Assembly: GCA_023417815.1 (NCBI GenBank)
Contig: JAEZEI010000125.1
Coordinates: 1-31,966, forward strand
DNA length: 31,966 bases
DNA from: Bacteroidota bacterium
GTDB taxonomy: Bacteria > Bacteroidota > Bacteroidia > Chitinophagales > Chitinophagaceae
Reading direction: 5' to 3'
Position numbers and translations under genes: made by a program. Under the pieces are notes generated by a model. It was not told the origin of the DNA, did no database searches, and saw nothing but the letters and a program-made list of their open reading frames with translations. Below are positions 7,597-16,592 of this stretch, piece after piece (position 1 is the stretch's first letter; the number at the start of each line of letters is the position of its first letter).

Positions 7597-9495
7597 ATGA
7601 TCAAGAAGCTATGCCTGTTGTGCGGTTTATCAGCATTGGCGCACGGCACTCATGCCCAGGTTTTATTCACCTATGGTAAAAAGTCTGTTGATGCATCCGA
7701 ATTCATGCGGGCGTATAACAGGAATAAGAACGACCACGAAAAGCAGACCTCCCTGCAGGATTACCTGGATCTCTATATCCGCTTTAAACTGAAAGTGGAG
7801 GCCGCGAAGGAATTGCGTATGGATACCCTTCAGCACATCATAAATGATGTGAATAATTTCAGGAACCAGGTAGCCGCAAATTATCTCAACGACCCCGCGG
7901 TTATGAACAGCCTTAAAGAAGAAGCAAGGCAAAGAGCACAGAAAGATCTACATATCCGGATGCTTTCTGTTACACTGGATTCTGCAGCTCAATCCACTGA
8001 TAGCCTCAATGCGGTAGGCATGTTGAATAAAGCGATGGCAGCCTCTAAGCGTTCGGAAAAGATAGAACAGCCTGTTAGAGAAACCGATCTTGGGTTCATT
8101 ACGGTCTTCTCACTACCCTATGCTGCAGAGAATCTTGTTTACAACCTTAAACCAGGTGAATTCAGCAGGCCATATCGTACAAAGAATGCGCTGCATATTT
8201 TCAGGCTTGAATCAGCCCGGCCTTCGATAGGCAAATTAAAAATGGCCCAGATCCTGCTGGCCATTCCACCGGATGCTGATGCAGCAACCTTAGCCGCACT
8301 TAATAAGAAAGCTGATTCCGTTCACAGGCTTTTACAGGGCGGGCTCGACTTCAGCACCGCTGCAAAAACCTATAGCGAGGATAAACTTACCTACATGACC
8401 GGCGGTGAACTTCCTGCTTTCGGAACGGGAGAATTTGATGCTGAATTCGAGAGGAACGCCCTGCTGCTAAAGAACAACGGTGATATTTCACGCCCTTTCA
8501 CCACCCGCTACGGCATTCACATCTTAAAAAGAATATCCCGGGAACCGGCTTCAGATCCGCTCTTCATGGCTTCAGTAGAAGAAAAGCTTAAACGTGATGC
8601 AAGAACGAAATTGCATGAGGCGCTTTTCCTGAATTCAATAAGGTCCAAAACCGGCTTTGCCTTGAATAAAGAGGTTAAAGAATATGATTTGCTTCGGTAT
8701 GCAGATACGATCATGTTCCGGAACGAACTGAAGCCGGTGGATATACCCGGTAGTAATAAAGTGGTGATCCGTTTTAAGAAAGGTAATGCGACCATGGCCG
8801 ACTGGCTCTCCTTTGTGCGTGAGTACAAAGGAAACTACGATGCCTACCAGGGCGAGTCCAATAAACAGCTTCTTGAAAAGTTTTACGATGTTTCGCTGAA
8901 GGAATATTACAAGAAACATCTTGAAGAATACAATGAAGATTTCGCTTACCAGGTTAAGGAGTTCGCAGAAGGAAATATCCTTTTCGAAATAATGGAGAAA
9001 AAGATCTGGGGCTTCGCATCATCCGATTCAACAGGATTACAGAAACTGTATGAATCGAAAAGGACTGGCTACCTGTGGCCGGAAAGCGCGGACATGATCA
9101 TCATGAATGCTTCCAATGAAGAAACCGCTAAAGAAACGGTTGTATTGCTTGAAAGGAACCGCGACTGGAAGGAGATCACCGAAGCAATGCAGGGAGCTGT
9201 TCAGGCAGACAGCGGGCGTTTCGAAGTTTCGCAGATCTATACCACCACTCCTAAAGAGGGAACAGTTCTTCCATGGATAAAGAATGAAGACGGGTCCTAT
9301 ACTATAATCAAGGTGTTGAAACCATACCCTGCCGGGGAACAGAAAAGTTTTGAAGATGCACGGGGCACACTCATTAACGACCACCAGGATGCGCTGGAAA
9401 CTGTATGGGTAGAAGGTTTGAAAAAGAAGTACCCGGTGAAGGTGAATCAAAAAACGTTCGACGCACTCTTACAGGAAAGTCGCCAGGCTAAATAA
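7597..9495 (+). CDS. Periplasmic peptidyl-prolyl cis-trans isomerase, tandem parvulin type (SurA/PpiD-like)
   Basis: This 632-residue protein has a signal peptide (MIKKLCLLCGLSALAHGTHA) and a helical N-terminal chaperone-like segment. Residues ~110-208 form a degenerate parvulin-like repeat (LKPGEFSRPYRTKNALHIF). Residues ~212-310 form a clearer parvulin domain (KMAQILLAIP, FSTAAKTYSED, GGELPAFGTGEF, FTTRYGIHILKR). About 320 residues of helical sequence follow. The arrangement recalls SurA or PpiD, so a role in outer-membrane or secreted protein folding is likely. It starts 3 bases after the TlpA-like gene. Its stop is 2 bases from the metF stop on the other strand, leaving no room for a terminator. 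The first parvulin repeat may be non-catalytic. Confidence 0.88.
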   Translation: MIKKLCLLCGLSALAHGTHAQVLFTYGKKSVDASEFMRAYNRNKNDHEKQTSLQDYLDLYIRFKLKVEAAKELRMDTLQHIINDVNNFRNQVAANYLNDPAVMNSLKEEARQRAQKDLHIRMLSVTLDSAAQSTDSLNAVGMLNKAMAASKRSEKIEQPVRETDLGFITVFSLPYAAENLVYNLKPGEFSRPYRTKNALHIFRLESARPSIGKLKMAQILLAIPPDADAATLAALNKKADSVHRLLQGGLDFSTAAKTYSEDKLTYMTGGELPAFGTGEFDAEFERNALLLKNNGDISRPFTTRYGIHILKRISREPASDPLFMASVEEKLKRDARTKLHEALFLNSIRSKTGFALNKEVKEYDLLRYADTIMFRNELKPVDIPGSNKVVIRFKKGNATMADWLSFVREYKGNYDAYQGESNKQLLEKFYDVSLKEYYKKHLEEYNEDFAYQVKEFAEGNILFEIMEKKIWGFASSDSTGLQKLYESKRTGYLWPESADMIIMNASNEETAKETVVLLERNRDWKEITEAMQGAVQADSGRFEVSQIYTTTPKEGTVLPWIKNEDGSYTIIKVLKPYPAGEQKSFEDARGTLINDHQDALETVWVEGLKKKYPVKVNQKTFDALLQESRQAK

Positions 9496-9497
9496 TT

Positions 9498-10451
9498 TTA
9501 ATACAATTCCTTTACAACATTGGCCACAATGTGCGGCTTGCCGAGGGTATAATAATGCAGTACCGGCACCCCTGCTTTCTTGAGTTCCCTGCTCTGGTGA
9601 AGCAACCATTCCGTACCTACCTGTTCTACAGCCGCATCACTCTGGCATTTATTCATTTCATTTGAAAGTGTTGTAGGCAGATCGATGTGGAATGTTTTTG
9701 GAAGAACGTTAAGCTGCTTCCTCGTGTACACAGGTTTTAGTCCTGGTATGATCGGCACAGTGATCCCTATGTCACGGCAGGCCTTAACGAAGGAAAAATA
9801 CTTCTCGTTATCAAAGAACATCTGTGTAACGATGTAATCAGCTCCCGCATCTACTTTATGTTTCAGGTATTGCAGGTCTGATTCCATATTTGGCGCTTCG
9901 AAATGCTTTTCAGGATAACCGGCAACACCGATACAGAATTTTGTTTGGGTGGTATTCTTAAGGTCTTCCTCTAGGTAAACCCCGGCATTCAGGTTGCAAA
10001 CCTGCCTTAACAGGTCGATCGCGTATTTATGTCCGCCGGGTTCGGGTTCAAAGGCTGATTCGTTCTTTGGGGCATCTCCCCTTAACACAAGCACATTATC
10101 GATGCCCAGGTAATTAAGGTTGATGAGGGCATCCTCGGTTTCGTTTATATCGAAGCCACCGCAGATAAGATGCGGAACCGTATCTACATTGTATTTATTC
10201 ATAATGGCAGCGCAGATCGATTCTGTGCCCGGCCTTTTGCGGATCACCACTTTTTCAAACGAGCCATCTGCACGCTTCTTAAATACATGTTCGCTGCGGT
10301 GGTAGGTCACATTTATGAACGAAGGTTTGAATTCCATCAGGGGATCCAGGTGCTGGTACAGCGACTGGATACCTTTTCCTTTCAGTGGTGGCAGGATTTC
10401 GAAGGAGACCAGGGTATCCTTAGCGTTCTTTATGTGATCTGTTACTTTCAT
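9498..10451 (-). CDS. metF: 5,10-methylenetetrahydrofolate reductase
   Basis: This 317-residue FAD-dependent TIM-barrel enzyme reduces methylene-THF to methyl-THF for methionine synthesis. It shows VSFEILPPLKGKG near the N-terminus with the catalytic glutamate, VTYH, LVLRGD, YPEKH, and GADYIVTQMFFD with PIIPGLKP. The length matches the bacterial MetF family. A TATATTTG -7 element lies 14 bases upstream of the ATG. It converges with the parvulin gene with a 2-base gap and is divergent from lptB across 125 bases. No SAM riboswitch or other leader structure fits in the short 5' region. Confidence 0.95.
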   Translation of the reverse strand: MKVTDHIKNAKDTLVSFEILPPLKGKGIQSLYQHLDPLMEFKPSFINVTYHRSEHVFKKRADGSFEKVVIRKRPGTESICAAIMNKYNVDTVPHLICGGFDINETEDALINLNYLGIDNVLVLRGDAPKNESAFEPEPGGHKYAIDLLRQVCNLNAGVYLEEDLKNTTQTKFCIGVAGYPEKHFEAPNMESDLQYLKHKVDAGADYIVTQMFFDNEKYFSFVKACRDIGITVPIIPGLKPVYTRKQLNVLPKTFHIDLPTTLSNEMNKCQSDAAVEQVGTEWLLHQSRELKKAGVPVLHYYTLGKPHIVANVVKELY

Positions 10452-10465
10452 ATATAAAATAGCTG

Positions 10466-10473
10466 CAAATATA
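10466..10473 (-). promoter_or_regulatory. -7 element TATATTTG for metF
   Basis: An exact TAnnTTTG match on the minus strand lies 14 bases before the metF ATG. The predicted leader is roughly 8 bases. No clear -33 TTTG was seen. Confidence 0.45.
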
Positions 10474-10553
10474 AAGCGTGGTTCATTAAATACAGAAACG
10501 CGTATGCGAGCACGGTTTCCTTCAAATTAACAGCCGGGGGCATTACAATATTG

Positions 10554-10561
10554 TATTTTTG
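10554..10561 (+). promoter_or_regulatory. -7 element TATTTTTG for lptB
   Basis: An exact TAnnTTTG match ends 15 bases before the lptB TTG codon. An in-frame TGA at 10562 follows immediately, so translation cannot start further upstream. The leader would be about 10 bases. Confidence 0.5.
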
Positions 10562-10576
10562 TGAAAACTGTTTTAT

Positions 10577-11356
10577 TTGGACCTGACCATATATACCCGC
10601 AAACTTGTCAAGACCTATGGGAGCCGTACCGTGGTGAACAATGTTTCCTTTGAAGTGAAGCAAGGTGAGATCGTTGGTTTGCTGGGCCCTAACGGTGCAG
10701 GCAAGACCACGTCTTTTTACCAGGTGGTGGGGCTGGTGAAACCGGACGAAGGGTCGGTTTTCCTGAACGACAGGGAGATCACTTCCCTCCCGATGTATAA
10801 GCGGGCCAAATTGGGAATAGGCTACCTGCCCCAGGAAGCGAGTGTCTTCAGGAAGCTGAGCGTGGAAGATAATATCCGTGCCGTACTGGAAATGACAAAG
10901 CTATCCCGGGCAGATCAAAAACAAAAGCTGGAAGAACTTCTTAACGAATTCAGGCTGCAACATGTAAGGAAGAATAATGGCGATACTTTGTCGGGCGGCG
11001 AGCGCCGGAGAACGGAGATCGCCAGGGCGCTGGCAGTGGATCCCAAATTCATATTACTGGATGAACCTTTTGCGGGGGTTGACCCGATCGCGGTTGAAGA
11101 CATCCAGGAGATCATCGCCAAACTGAAATACAAGAATATCGGCATCCTCATTACCGACCATAATGTAAATGAAACGCTTTCTATTTGCGACCGCGCTTAC
11201 CTGCTGATCGATGGCAGCATATTCAAGCATGGGACCGCCGAAGAACTTGCCGGCGATGAACACGTAAGGAGGCTGTACCTGGGCCGTAATTTCGAGCTTC
11301 GAAGAAAAGATTACCTGCACCAGCAGGCCACAGGTGAAATTGCCGAAGAACCGTAG
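10577..11356 (+). CDS. lptB: LPS export ABC transporter ATP-binding protein
   Basis: This 259-residue ABC ATPase has Walker A GPNGAGKT at 37-44, Q-loop PQE at 85-87, signature LSGGE at 138-142, Walker B FILLDE at 158-163 and H-loop ITDHN near 193. The family-typical segments TSFYQVVGLV, FRKLSVEDNI and the FAGVDPIAV stretch identify LptB, which powers lipopolysaccharide transport with LptFG. The start is TTG: an in-frame stop lies at 10562 and there is no ATG before residue ~73, which is inside the ATPase domain. The C-terminus is slightly longer than in E. coli LptB. The GH3 gene follows after 20 bases. LptFG and LptC genes are not in the window. Confidence 0.93.
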   Translation: MDLTIYTRKLVKTYGSRTVVNNVSFEVKQGEIVGLLGPNGAGKTTSFYQVVGLVKPDEGSVFLNDREITSLPMYKRAKLGIGYLPQEASVFRKLSVEDNIRAVLEMTKLSRADQKQKLEELLNEFRLQHVRKNNGDTLSGGERRRTEIARALAVDPKFILLDEPFAGVDPIAVEDIQEIIAKLKYKNIGILITDHNVNETLSICDRAYLLIDGSIFKHGTAEELAGDEHVRRLYLGRNFELRRKDYLHQQATGEIAEEP

Positions 11357-11376
11357 ATTTTATATCTTTCACTTTA

Positions 11377-12885
11377 ATGAAGTTCCTGTCACCCGCCATA
11401 TCGCGATTAGCGAGAATGAGATTATGGAGGATCGATAACTGGACCCGTCACCCGGTGGTAGCCCAACGTGAAGTGCTTCAGCATCTTGTCACCAGCGCAC
11501 AATACACTGCCTTCGGCAAGAAGTATAATTTCCCGGAACTTTTTTCAATAAAAGAATTCAAAAGAAATGTTCCCGTTCACGAGTATGAAGACCTCAGTCC
11601 ATATATCCGTCGGATGATGGAAGGCGAGGATAATGTACTCTGGAATACCCCGGTAAAATGGTTCGCGAAAAGCAGCGGTACCACGAGCGATAAGAGCAAA
11701 TTCATTCCTGTGAGCGAAGAAAGCCTCCAGGAGAATCACTACCAGGCAAGCAAGGATGTACTAACTACATATTACCGGCATTTTCCCGAAAGCGACCTGC
11801 TAACCGGAAAAGGCCTTGTGGTGGGCGGTTCGCACCAGGTAAGCCGGATCAGCGAGGAGATACAGTATGGCGACCTCAGCGCAGTGCTGATGCAGAACAG
11901 TCCCTTCTGGGGGCAGTGGATACGCACCCCGGAATTAAGCATCGCCCTGCTGGATGAGTGGGAAGAGAAAATAGAAATGCTGGCGCAGACTACAGCAAAT
12001 GAAAATGTGACCTCCCTCGCGGGGGTTCCTACCTGGACCATCCTGCTGCTTAAGCGGATCCTGGAGATAAAGCAGAAATCCACTATCAGCGAAGTTTGGC
12101 CAAATCTTGAACTGTACATCACGGGTGGTGTTTCGTTTGTTCCTTACCGTGAACAGTTCGAACACCTGATAGGTAAACACGTTAATTTCCTCGAGATCTA
12201 TAATGCCAGCGAAGGCTTCTTTGCAGGGCAGCATCATCCCGATGATGACGGTATGACCCTCTTTACAGAGCATGGGATCTTCTTTGAATTCATGCCGGTT
12301 GAGGAGTATGGTAAGAAATTCCCTGTTACCCTCGGCCTTGATAAAGTGGAGGTTGATCAGAACTATGCTATCGTGATATCCACCACTGGCGGGCTTTGGC
12401 GATACCTGGTTGGAGATACCATTAAGTTCACCTCGCTAAACCCATACCGCATCAAGGTAAGCGGAAGACTTAAACATTATATGAATGCCTTCGGCGAAGA
12501 AGTGATCGTGGACAACAGCGACAGGGCCATAGCAGAGGCGTGCAGGATCACTGGAGCAGTGGTCTCCGATTATACCGCCGCACCGGTGTATTTTTCACTG
12601 CACAGCAATGGTGCGCACGAATGGCTGGTTGAATTTGATAAAGCTCCGGGTGATATAAATGTTTTCACGGAGGCGCTCGACAAGGCACTGAAAGAGTGCA
12701 ACAGCGATTACGAAGCAAAACGACATAAGGACATAGCATTAAGACTACCCATACTGCACGACATTCCAAAAGGTACTTTTGCAAAGTGGTTAAGGTCGAA
12801 AGGTAAAATGGGAGGGCAACACAAGGTGCCAAGGTTAAGCAACGAACGCAAATACCTGGAGGAGATCCTTGCATTGGCAGACTGA
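11377..12885 (+). CDS. GH3-family acyl-adenylate-forming enzyme
   Basis: This 502-residue protein matches the GH3 (auxin-responsive, JAR1-like) family of the acyl-adenylate superfamily. Visible motifs are the phosphate-binding loop SSGTTSDKSK (99-108), the central YNASEGFF loop, and TTGGLWRYLVGDT followed by a hinge and GRLKHYMNAFGEE before the C-terminal lid. In plants these enzymes conjugate amino acids to jasmonate or auxin. Bacterial members are widespread in Bacteroidota but their substrates are unknown, so no reaction is assigned. It lies between lptB and the DUF3667 gene with short gaps (20 bases and 1 base), consistent with one transcript. Confidence 0.88.
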   Translation: MKFLSPAISRLARMRLWRIDNWTRHPVVAQREVLQHLVTSAQYTAFGKKYNFPELFSIKEFKRNVPVHEYEDLSPYIRRMMEGEDNVLWNTPVKWFAKSSGTTSDKSKFIPVSEESLQENHYQASKDVLTTYYRHFPESDLLTGKGLVVGGSHQVSRISEEIQYGDLSAVLMQNSPFWGQWIRTPELSIALLDEWEEKIEMLAQTTANENVTSLAGVPTWTILLLKRILEIKQKSTISEVWPNLELYITGGVSFVPYREQFEHLIGKHVNFLEIYNASEGFFAGQHHPDDDGMTLFTEHGIFFEFMPVEEYGKKFPVTLGLDKVEVDQNYAIVISTTGGLWRYLVGDTIKFTSLNPYRIKVSGRLKHYMNAFGEEVIVDNSDRAIAEACRITGAVVSDYTAAPVYFSLHSNGAHEWLVEFDKAPGDINVFTEALDKALKECNSDYEAKRHKDIALRLPILHDIPKGTFAKWLRSKGKMGGQHKVPRLSNERKYLEEILALAD

Positions 12886-12886
12886 T

Positions 12887-13708
12887 ATGGAAAATACCTG
12901 TAAAAATTGTGGGCGGATAATTTCAACTCCATTCTGCGGGCACTGCGGTGAGAAGGTGTATGGCAATGACCGCTCCTTTGGAAAGGTGTTCAACGAGGCT
13001 TTTCATTTCATCACGCATTTTGAAGGAACCTTCTTTACCACCCTGAAGGCTATCCTTTTCCGCCCAGGCAAAGTATCAACAGAATACTGCAGCGGGGTTC
13101 GAAAAAAGTATTTTAAGCCAGTATCCTTTTTTCTTTTCATTGTCATCCTGTACCTGGTGTTCCCGATGTTTGAAGGGCTGAATATGAAACTTCGGTTTCA
13201 CCTTAGTCACAATACATACGGACTTGCAGCAACAGAAATGGTCAACAACATAATGGAAAGCAGGAATATCAGTATGGAAACCATCACCGACATTTTCCAG
13301 CAGAAAAGTGAAAAGGTTTCCAAATTTCTCCTGTTCATATTGCTTCCTGCAATGGCTTTTATTTCGTGGATGCTTGCGTTCCGGAAGCGGAAATATTTTT
13401 TCGACCACTTCATCTTTTCCACTGAATCGAACTCCTTTTTTATTTTGTGGGGATACTTGCTGGTCCCCGTGCTTTACTCGATTGTCGCAATGATATCCCG
13501 CGACCTTCTTCCCGGAACAGAAATGACCACAGGCGTGGTCATTGTATCCGTTTACCTTATATGGTTTTTCATTGCGGCAAAAAGATTTTTCCGTTTCAGC
13601 ATCCTTTATACAATTTTGTACATCATATTATACATCATAGGCCTGGTGCTGTTCACAGAAAATGTATATAAATACCTTTTGTTCAATATCACCATCAGGA
13701 TGATCTAA
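12887..13708 (+). CDS. DUF3667-type zinc-ribbon membrane protein
   Basis: This 273-residue protein opens with a zinc-ribbon (Cys5, Cys8, Cys17, Cys20; CKNCG and FCGHCGEK). A conserved-looking amphipathic stretch follows (FITHFEGTFFTTLK, LFRPGKVSTEYCSGVRKKYFKPVSFFLF), which is typical of DUF3667. Membrane segments lie near 90-110, 155-175, 190-215 and 225-265. The ATG one base after the GH3 stop is chosen because it precedes the zinc ribbon directly. A TTG 18 bases upstream would overlap GH3. The function is unknown; the family is common in Bacteroidota. Confidence 0.85.
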   Translation: MENTCKNCGRIISTPFCGHCGEKVYGNDRSFGKVFNEAFHFITHFEGTFFTTLKAILFRPGKVSTEYCSGVRKKYFKPVSFFLFIVILYLVFPMFEGLNMKLRFHLSHNTYGLAATEMVNNIMESRNISMETITDIFQQKSEKVSKFLLFILLPAMAFISWMLAFRKRKYFFDHFIFSTESNSFFILWGYLLVPVLYSIVAMISRDLLPGTEMTTGVVIVSVYLIWFFIAAKRFFRFSILYTILYIILYIIGLVLFTENVYKYLLFNITIRMI

Positions 13709-13717
13709 ATCTACTTT

Positions 13718-14473
13718 ATGAAATTATTAGAAGGCAAAACAGCGATTGTTACCGGTGCGGCGAGAGGGATCGGCGAAGCCATAGTAATGAAATTTGCTTC
13801 ACAGGGAGCGAATGTGGCATTCACCTATGTAAGTGAGGGCAGTGCAGCAAGGGCTGAGAATATTGTATCACGCGCACAGGAACTGGGGGTGAAAGCCAGG
13901 GCATGGAAAACAAATGCCGGTGATTATGAAGCCTGCGAGAAATTCGTGAACGAAGTGATCGCTGAGTTTGGGAGTGTTGATATCTGCGTGAATAATGCCG
14001 GCATATCAAAGGATAACCTGTTGCTGAGGATGACCCCTGATCAATGGGATGAGGTGATGCAGGTGAACCTGAAAAGCGTATTCAACATGACGAAACAGGT
14101 AATAAAGCCTATGATGAAGGCAAGGGCCGGCGCTATAATAAATATGAGCAGCGTGATCGGGGAGATGGGCAATGCAGGGCAATCGAGTTATGCGGCCAGT
14201 AAGGCAGGTATTATTGGATTCACCAAGAGCGTTGCAAAAGAACTCGGCAGCAGGAATATCCGGTGCAATGCCATAGCTCCCGGTTTTGTTGAAACAGATA
14301 TGACCAGCTACCTCAAGGAAGGTGAAGGCGCTGAAAAATATAAGGCAGGGATCCCTTTAGGAAGGTTTGCAACTGCTGAGGATATTGCCAATACGGCCTT
14401 ATTCCTTGCAAGCGACATGGGCAATTATATTACAGGGCAAAGCGTTAGTGTTTGCGGAGGTCTTAACATTTAA
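13718..14473 (+). CDS. fabG: 3-oxoacyl-ACP reductase
   Basis: This 251-residue short-chain dehydrogenase has the NADPH-binding TGAARGIG (12-19), NNAG (92-95), Asn117, Ser145, Tyr158 and Lys162 (YAASK). It also has the FabG-like C-terminus (PLGRFATAEDIANTALFLAS and ITGQSVSVCGG). It would reduce 3-oxoacyl-ACP in each round of fatty-acid elongation. It begins 9 bases after the DUF3667 stop, so it probably shares the lptB-GH3 transcript. Functional specificity within the SDR family cannot be fully fixed by sequence, but similarity to housekeeping FabG is high throughout. Confidence 0.92.
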   Translation: MKLLEGKTAIVTGAARGIGEAIVMKFASQGANVAFTYVSEGSAARAENIVSRAQELGVKARAWKTNAGDYEACEKFVNEVIAEFGSVDICVNNAGISKDNLLLRMTPDQWDEVMQVNLKSVFNMTKQVIKPMMKARAGAIINMSSVIGEMGNAGQSSYAASKAGIIGFTKSVAKELGSRNIRCNAIAPGFVETDMTSYLKEGEGAEKYKAGIPLGRFATAEDIANTALFLASDMGNYITGQSVSVCGGLNI

Positions 14474-14498
14474 ATAGGACCCGGAAAAATTATTTCAG

Positions 14499-14506
14499 TA
14501 TTTTTG
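14499..14506 (+). promoter_or_regulatory. -7 element TATTTTTG, leaderless start
   Basis: An exact TAnnTTTG match ends 6 bases before the ATG at 14513. With the usual start site a few bases past the -7 element, the transcript would begin at or next to the A of ATG. Confidence 0.5.
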
Positions 14507-14512
14507 CTCCCC

Positions 14513-14851
14513 ATGAAAAGGCAGAATAACAAGGGTTTAATTAAGCAATGCATCTCCATAACGGTGATGTGTGCCTGCCTTTTATTGCTTACAGGGATCA
14601 ACTTCTTTTACTTTCCACCGGACCAGGACCCATCAACCTATGTAATGAGCAGTGAAGATGCTCCGCAGGTTCCTACGGAAGAAAAATCATCTGAAACCAA
14701 GAACCTCACCCAGGTGCAGGAAGAATATCTTCACGGAGATCATTCTGAGGAAGCCTTCTGGTTCAACCTGGCCTCCCTTCATAAGATACACCAGGCAGAA
14801 AAACTTGCCAAGGTTCCTGCTGAACCTTTATACTCCCCTCCCCGGGCCTGA
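14513..14851 (+). CDS. Small single-pass membrane protein of unknown function
   Basis: This 112-residue protein is not recognised. A basic N-terminus (MKRQNNKGLIK) precedes one hydrophobic segment at about 12-33 (ISITVMCACLLLLTGINFFYF). A hydrophilic, Glu/Ser/Lys-rich tail with no cysteine pairs follows. The topology suggests an inner-membrane anchor with a periplasmic tail. The ATG is preferred over a TTG 9 bases upstream because that TTG lies inside the -7 element. It sits between fabG and the SulP gene, on its own promoter. Confidence 0.65.
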   Translation: MKRQNNKGLIKQCISITVMCACLLLLTGINFFYFPPDQDPSTYVMSSEDAPQVPTEEKSSETKNLTQVQEEYLHGDHSEEAFWFNLASLHKIHQAEKLAKVPAEPLYSPPRA

Positions 14852-14935
14852 TTACATTTTGAACATTATCGAATTGTAAACAAGGCGATCCTGTGCCCCG
14901 GCCTTACCCGGTACGGATCCGTGTAAATTTTTAGC

Positions 14936-16543
14936 ATGAAAAAGATTGTAAGTAACCTGCAGTCGGATTTTCCGTCTGCGATAGTAGTATTCCTGGTAGC
15001 CATCCCCCTGTGTCTCGGAATTGCAATGGCCAGCGGTGTTCCCGAATTCAGCGGCATCATCGCGGGCATCGTGGGTGGTATTCTCGTGGGAGCATTGAGC
15101 GGTTCCCAGCTTAGCGTTAGTGGTCCTGCAGCGGGATTAACAGCCATAGTAGCTGCAGCGGTATTAAAACTGCCTGCCATTGAAGCATTCTTTCTTGCCG
15201 TAGTACTGGCAGGTGTCATTCAGATAATAATGGGGGTTTTGAAGCTCGGGATCATAGGCCACTATGTTCCTAACAGCGTTATCAAGGGAATGCTGGCCGC
15301 AATTGGCATCATCCTCATTTTAAAGCAGATCCCCCTGCTGGTAGGATATAATGCAACATTTGAAGGGGATGAATCCTTTAAGCAGGCCTCAGGGAATACT
15401 TTCTCTTCATTCATTTCAGCATTTTCCAATATAACTCCATTGGCAATGTTCATAGGCATCACCGGCCTTGGCATCCTCACATTGTATGAAACGAAATGGA
15501 TGAAGGGAAAGAAGATGTTCAGCCTTTTGAATGGCCCGTTAATGGTGGTGTTGATCGGGGTATTGATGCACAGGATTTTTGGCCCGCGGATGGGAACACT
15601 GGAACAGGACATGATGGTTAATCTCCCGGTTCCCGACAGCTTTTCATCATTTGTGGGGTTATTCAATTCCCCTGATTTCGGTTTTCTTTCCAACCCTGAT
15701 GTATGGCTCACCGCAGTTACCCTTGCGCTTGTCGCTTCGCTTGAAACCTTGTTGGGTATAGAAGCGGTGGATAAGCTCGACCCGGAAAAAAGAGTTACCC
15801 CCAACAACCGGGAGCTTGTTGCCCAGGGTTCGGGAAATATTGTAAGCGGTCTTCTTGGAGGACTTCCGCTGACTAGCGTTATCGTTCGAAGCAGCGCCAA
15901 CATAAATGCAGGTGCGAAATCGAAGGCAAGTGCCATTATCCATGGCCTTCTCATTCTCTTCTGTGTTACCCTTATCCCTGGCATACTGAATATGATCCCC
16001 AAGGCCGCATTGGCAGCAGTGCTTATCTTCACAGGATATAAACTTGCAAAGGTTTCCCTGTTCCTGGAATATTACCGCAAGGGATGGAACCAGTTCGTTC
16101 CTTTCGTGATCACGATTTCCGCTATCGTACTTACCGATCTTCTCACTGGGGTGATGATCGGGTTGGTAGCCGGCATTTTCTATGTGCTGCGCGATAATTT
16201 CCGTACAGCGATCACTTCAGTAAAGGAAAACAATAAGTACCTGATAAGCCTGCGCAAGGATGTTTCCTTCTTCAGCAAATCAGTGTTGCTGAGAACATTT
16301 TCAGAGATCCCTGAAAACAGCTCGGTGTTAATAGATATGAGTCGCGCCGAATTCGTAGACCGCGACATCAGGGAAACGATCTCAGAGTTCGAGGAACATG
16401 CGAAGCATATGAATATTAAAGTTGTGCTTAAAGGAAGGACAGGCAATGCACTTAACGGTATTCATGTAAACGGAAAACTTAAGAACAACAAGCTTGCTGA
16501 TTATAGCGAAATTGCAACAGGTCAGATCTACTTCAAACCCTGA
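14936..16543 (+). CDS. SulP-family inorganic anion transporter with STAS domain
   Basis: This 535-residue polytopic transporter opens with LQSDFPSAIVVFLVAIPLCLGIAMASG, the conserved first helices of SulP/SLC26 proteins. A later core motif, PLTSVIVRSSANINAGAKS, is also present. About 12-14 membrane segments extend to ~430. A C-terminal STAS domain follows with SVLIDMSRAEFVD. The gene lies 49 bases upstream of a beta-carbonic anhydrase in the same orientation. SulP-carbonic anhydrase pairs are usually read as bicarbonate uptake or pH handling, so bicarbonate is the favoured substrate over sulfate; this is inferred from context. The weak element TAAATTTT just upstream is not a full -7 match. Confidence 0.9.
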   Translation: MKKIVSNLQSDFPSAIVVFLVAIPLCLGIAMASGVPEFSGIIAGIVGGILVGALSGSQLSVSGPAAGLTAIVAAAVLKLPAIEAFFLAVVLAGVIQIIMGVLKLGIIGHYVPNSVIKGMLAAIGIILILKQIPLLVGYNATFEGDESFKQASGNTFSSFISAFSNITPLAMFIGITGLGILTLYETKWMKGKKMFSLLNGPLMVVLIGVLMHRIFGPRMGTLEQDMMVNLPVPDSFSSFVGLFNSPDFGFLSNPDVWLTAVTLALVASLETLLGIEAVDKLDPEKRVTPNNRELVAQGSGNIVSGLLGGLPLTSVIVRSSANINAGAKSKASAIIHGLLILFCVTLIPGILNMIPKAALAAVLIFTGYKLAKVSLFLEYYRKGWNQFVPFVITISAIVLTDLLTGVMIGLVAGIFYVLRDNFRTAITSVKENNKYLISLRKDVSFFSKSVLLRTFSEIPENSSVLIDMSRAEFVDRDIRETISEFEEHAKHMNIKVVLKGRTGNALNGIHVNGKLKNNKLADYSEIATGQIYFKP

Positions 16544-16552
16544 ACAAGCTAA

Positions 16553-16587
16553 AACAAACAATAAACAATAAACTTTAAACAATAAAC
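16553..16587. repeat. Degenerate heptamer tandem repeat, five units, in the SulP-carbonic anhydrase gap
   Basis: Five 7-base units, three of them AATAAAC, fill the intergenic gap. Read on the other strand the unit is GTTTATT, again with GTT every 7 bases. The array ends 5 bases before the carbonic anhydrase ATG and so also supplies an A-rich translation-initiation region. Confidence 0.8.
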
Positions 16588-16592
16588 AGAAT

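Noticed and set aside
15262..16032. A 256-codon minus-strand frame inside the SulP gene
   Set aside because: It is antisense to a clear membrane transporter and is explained by its codon bias. There is no start context or family resemblance.
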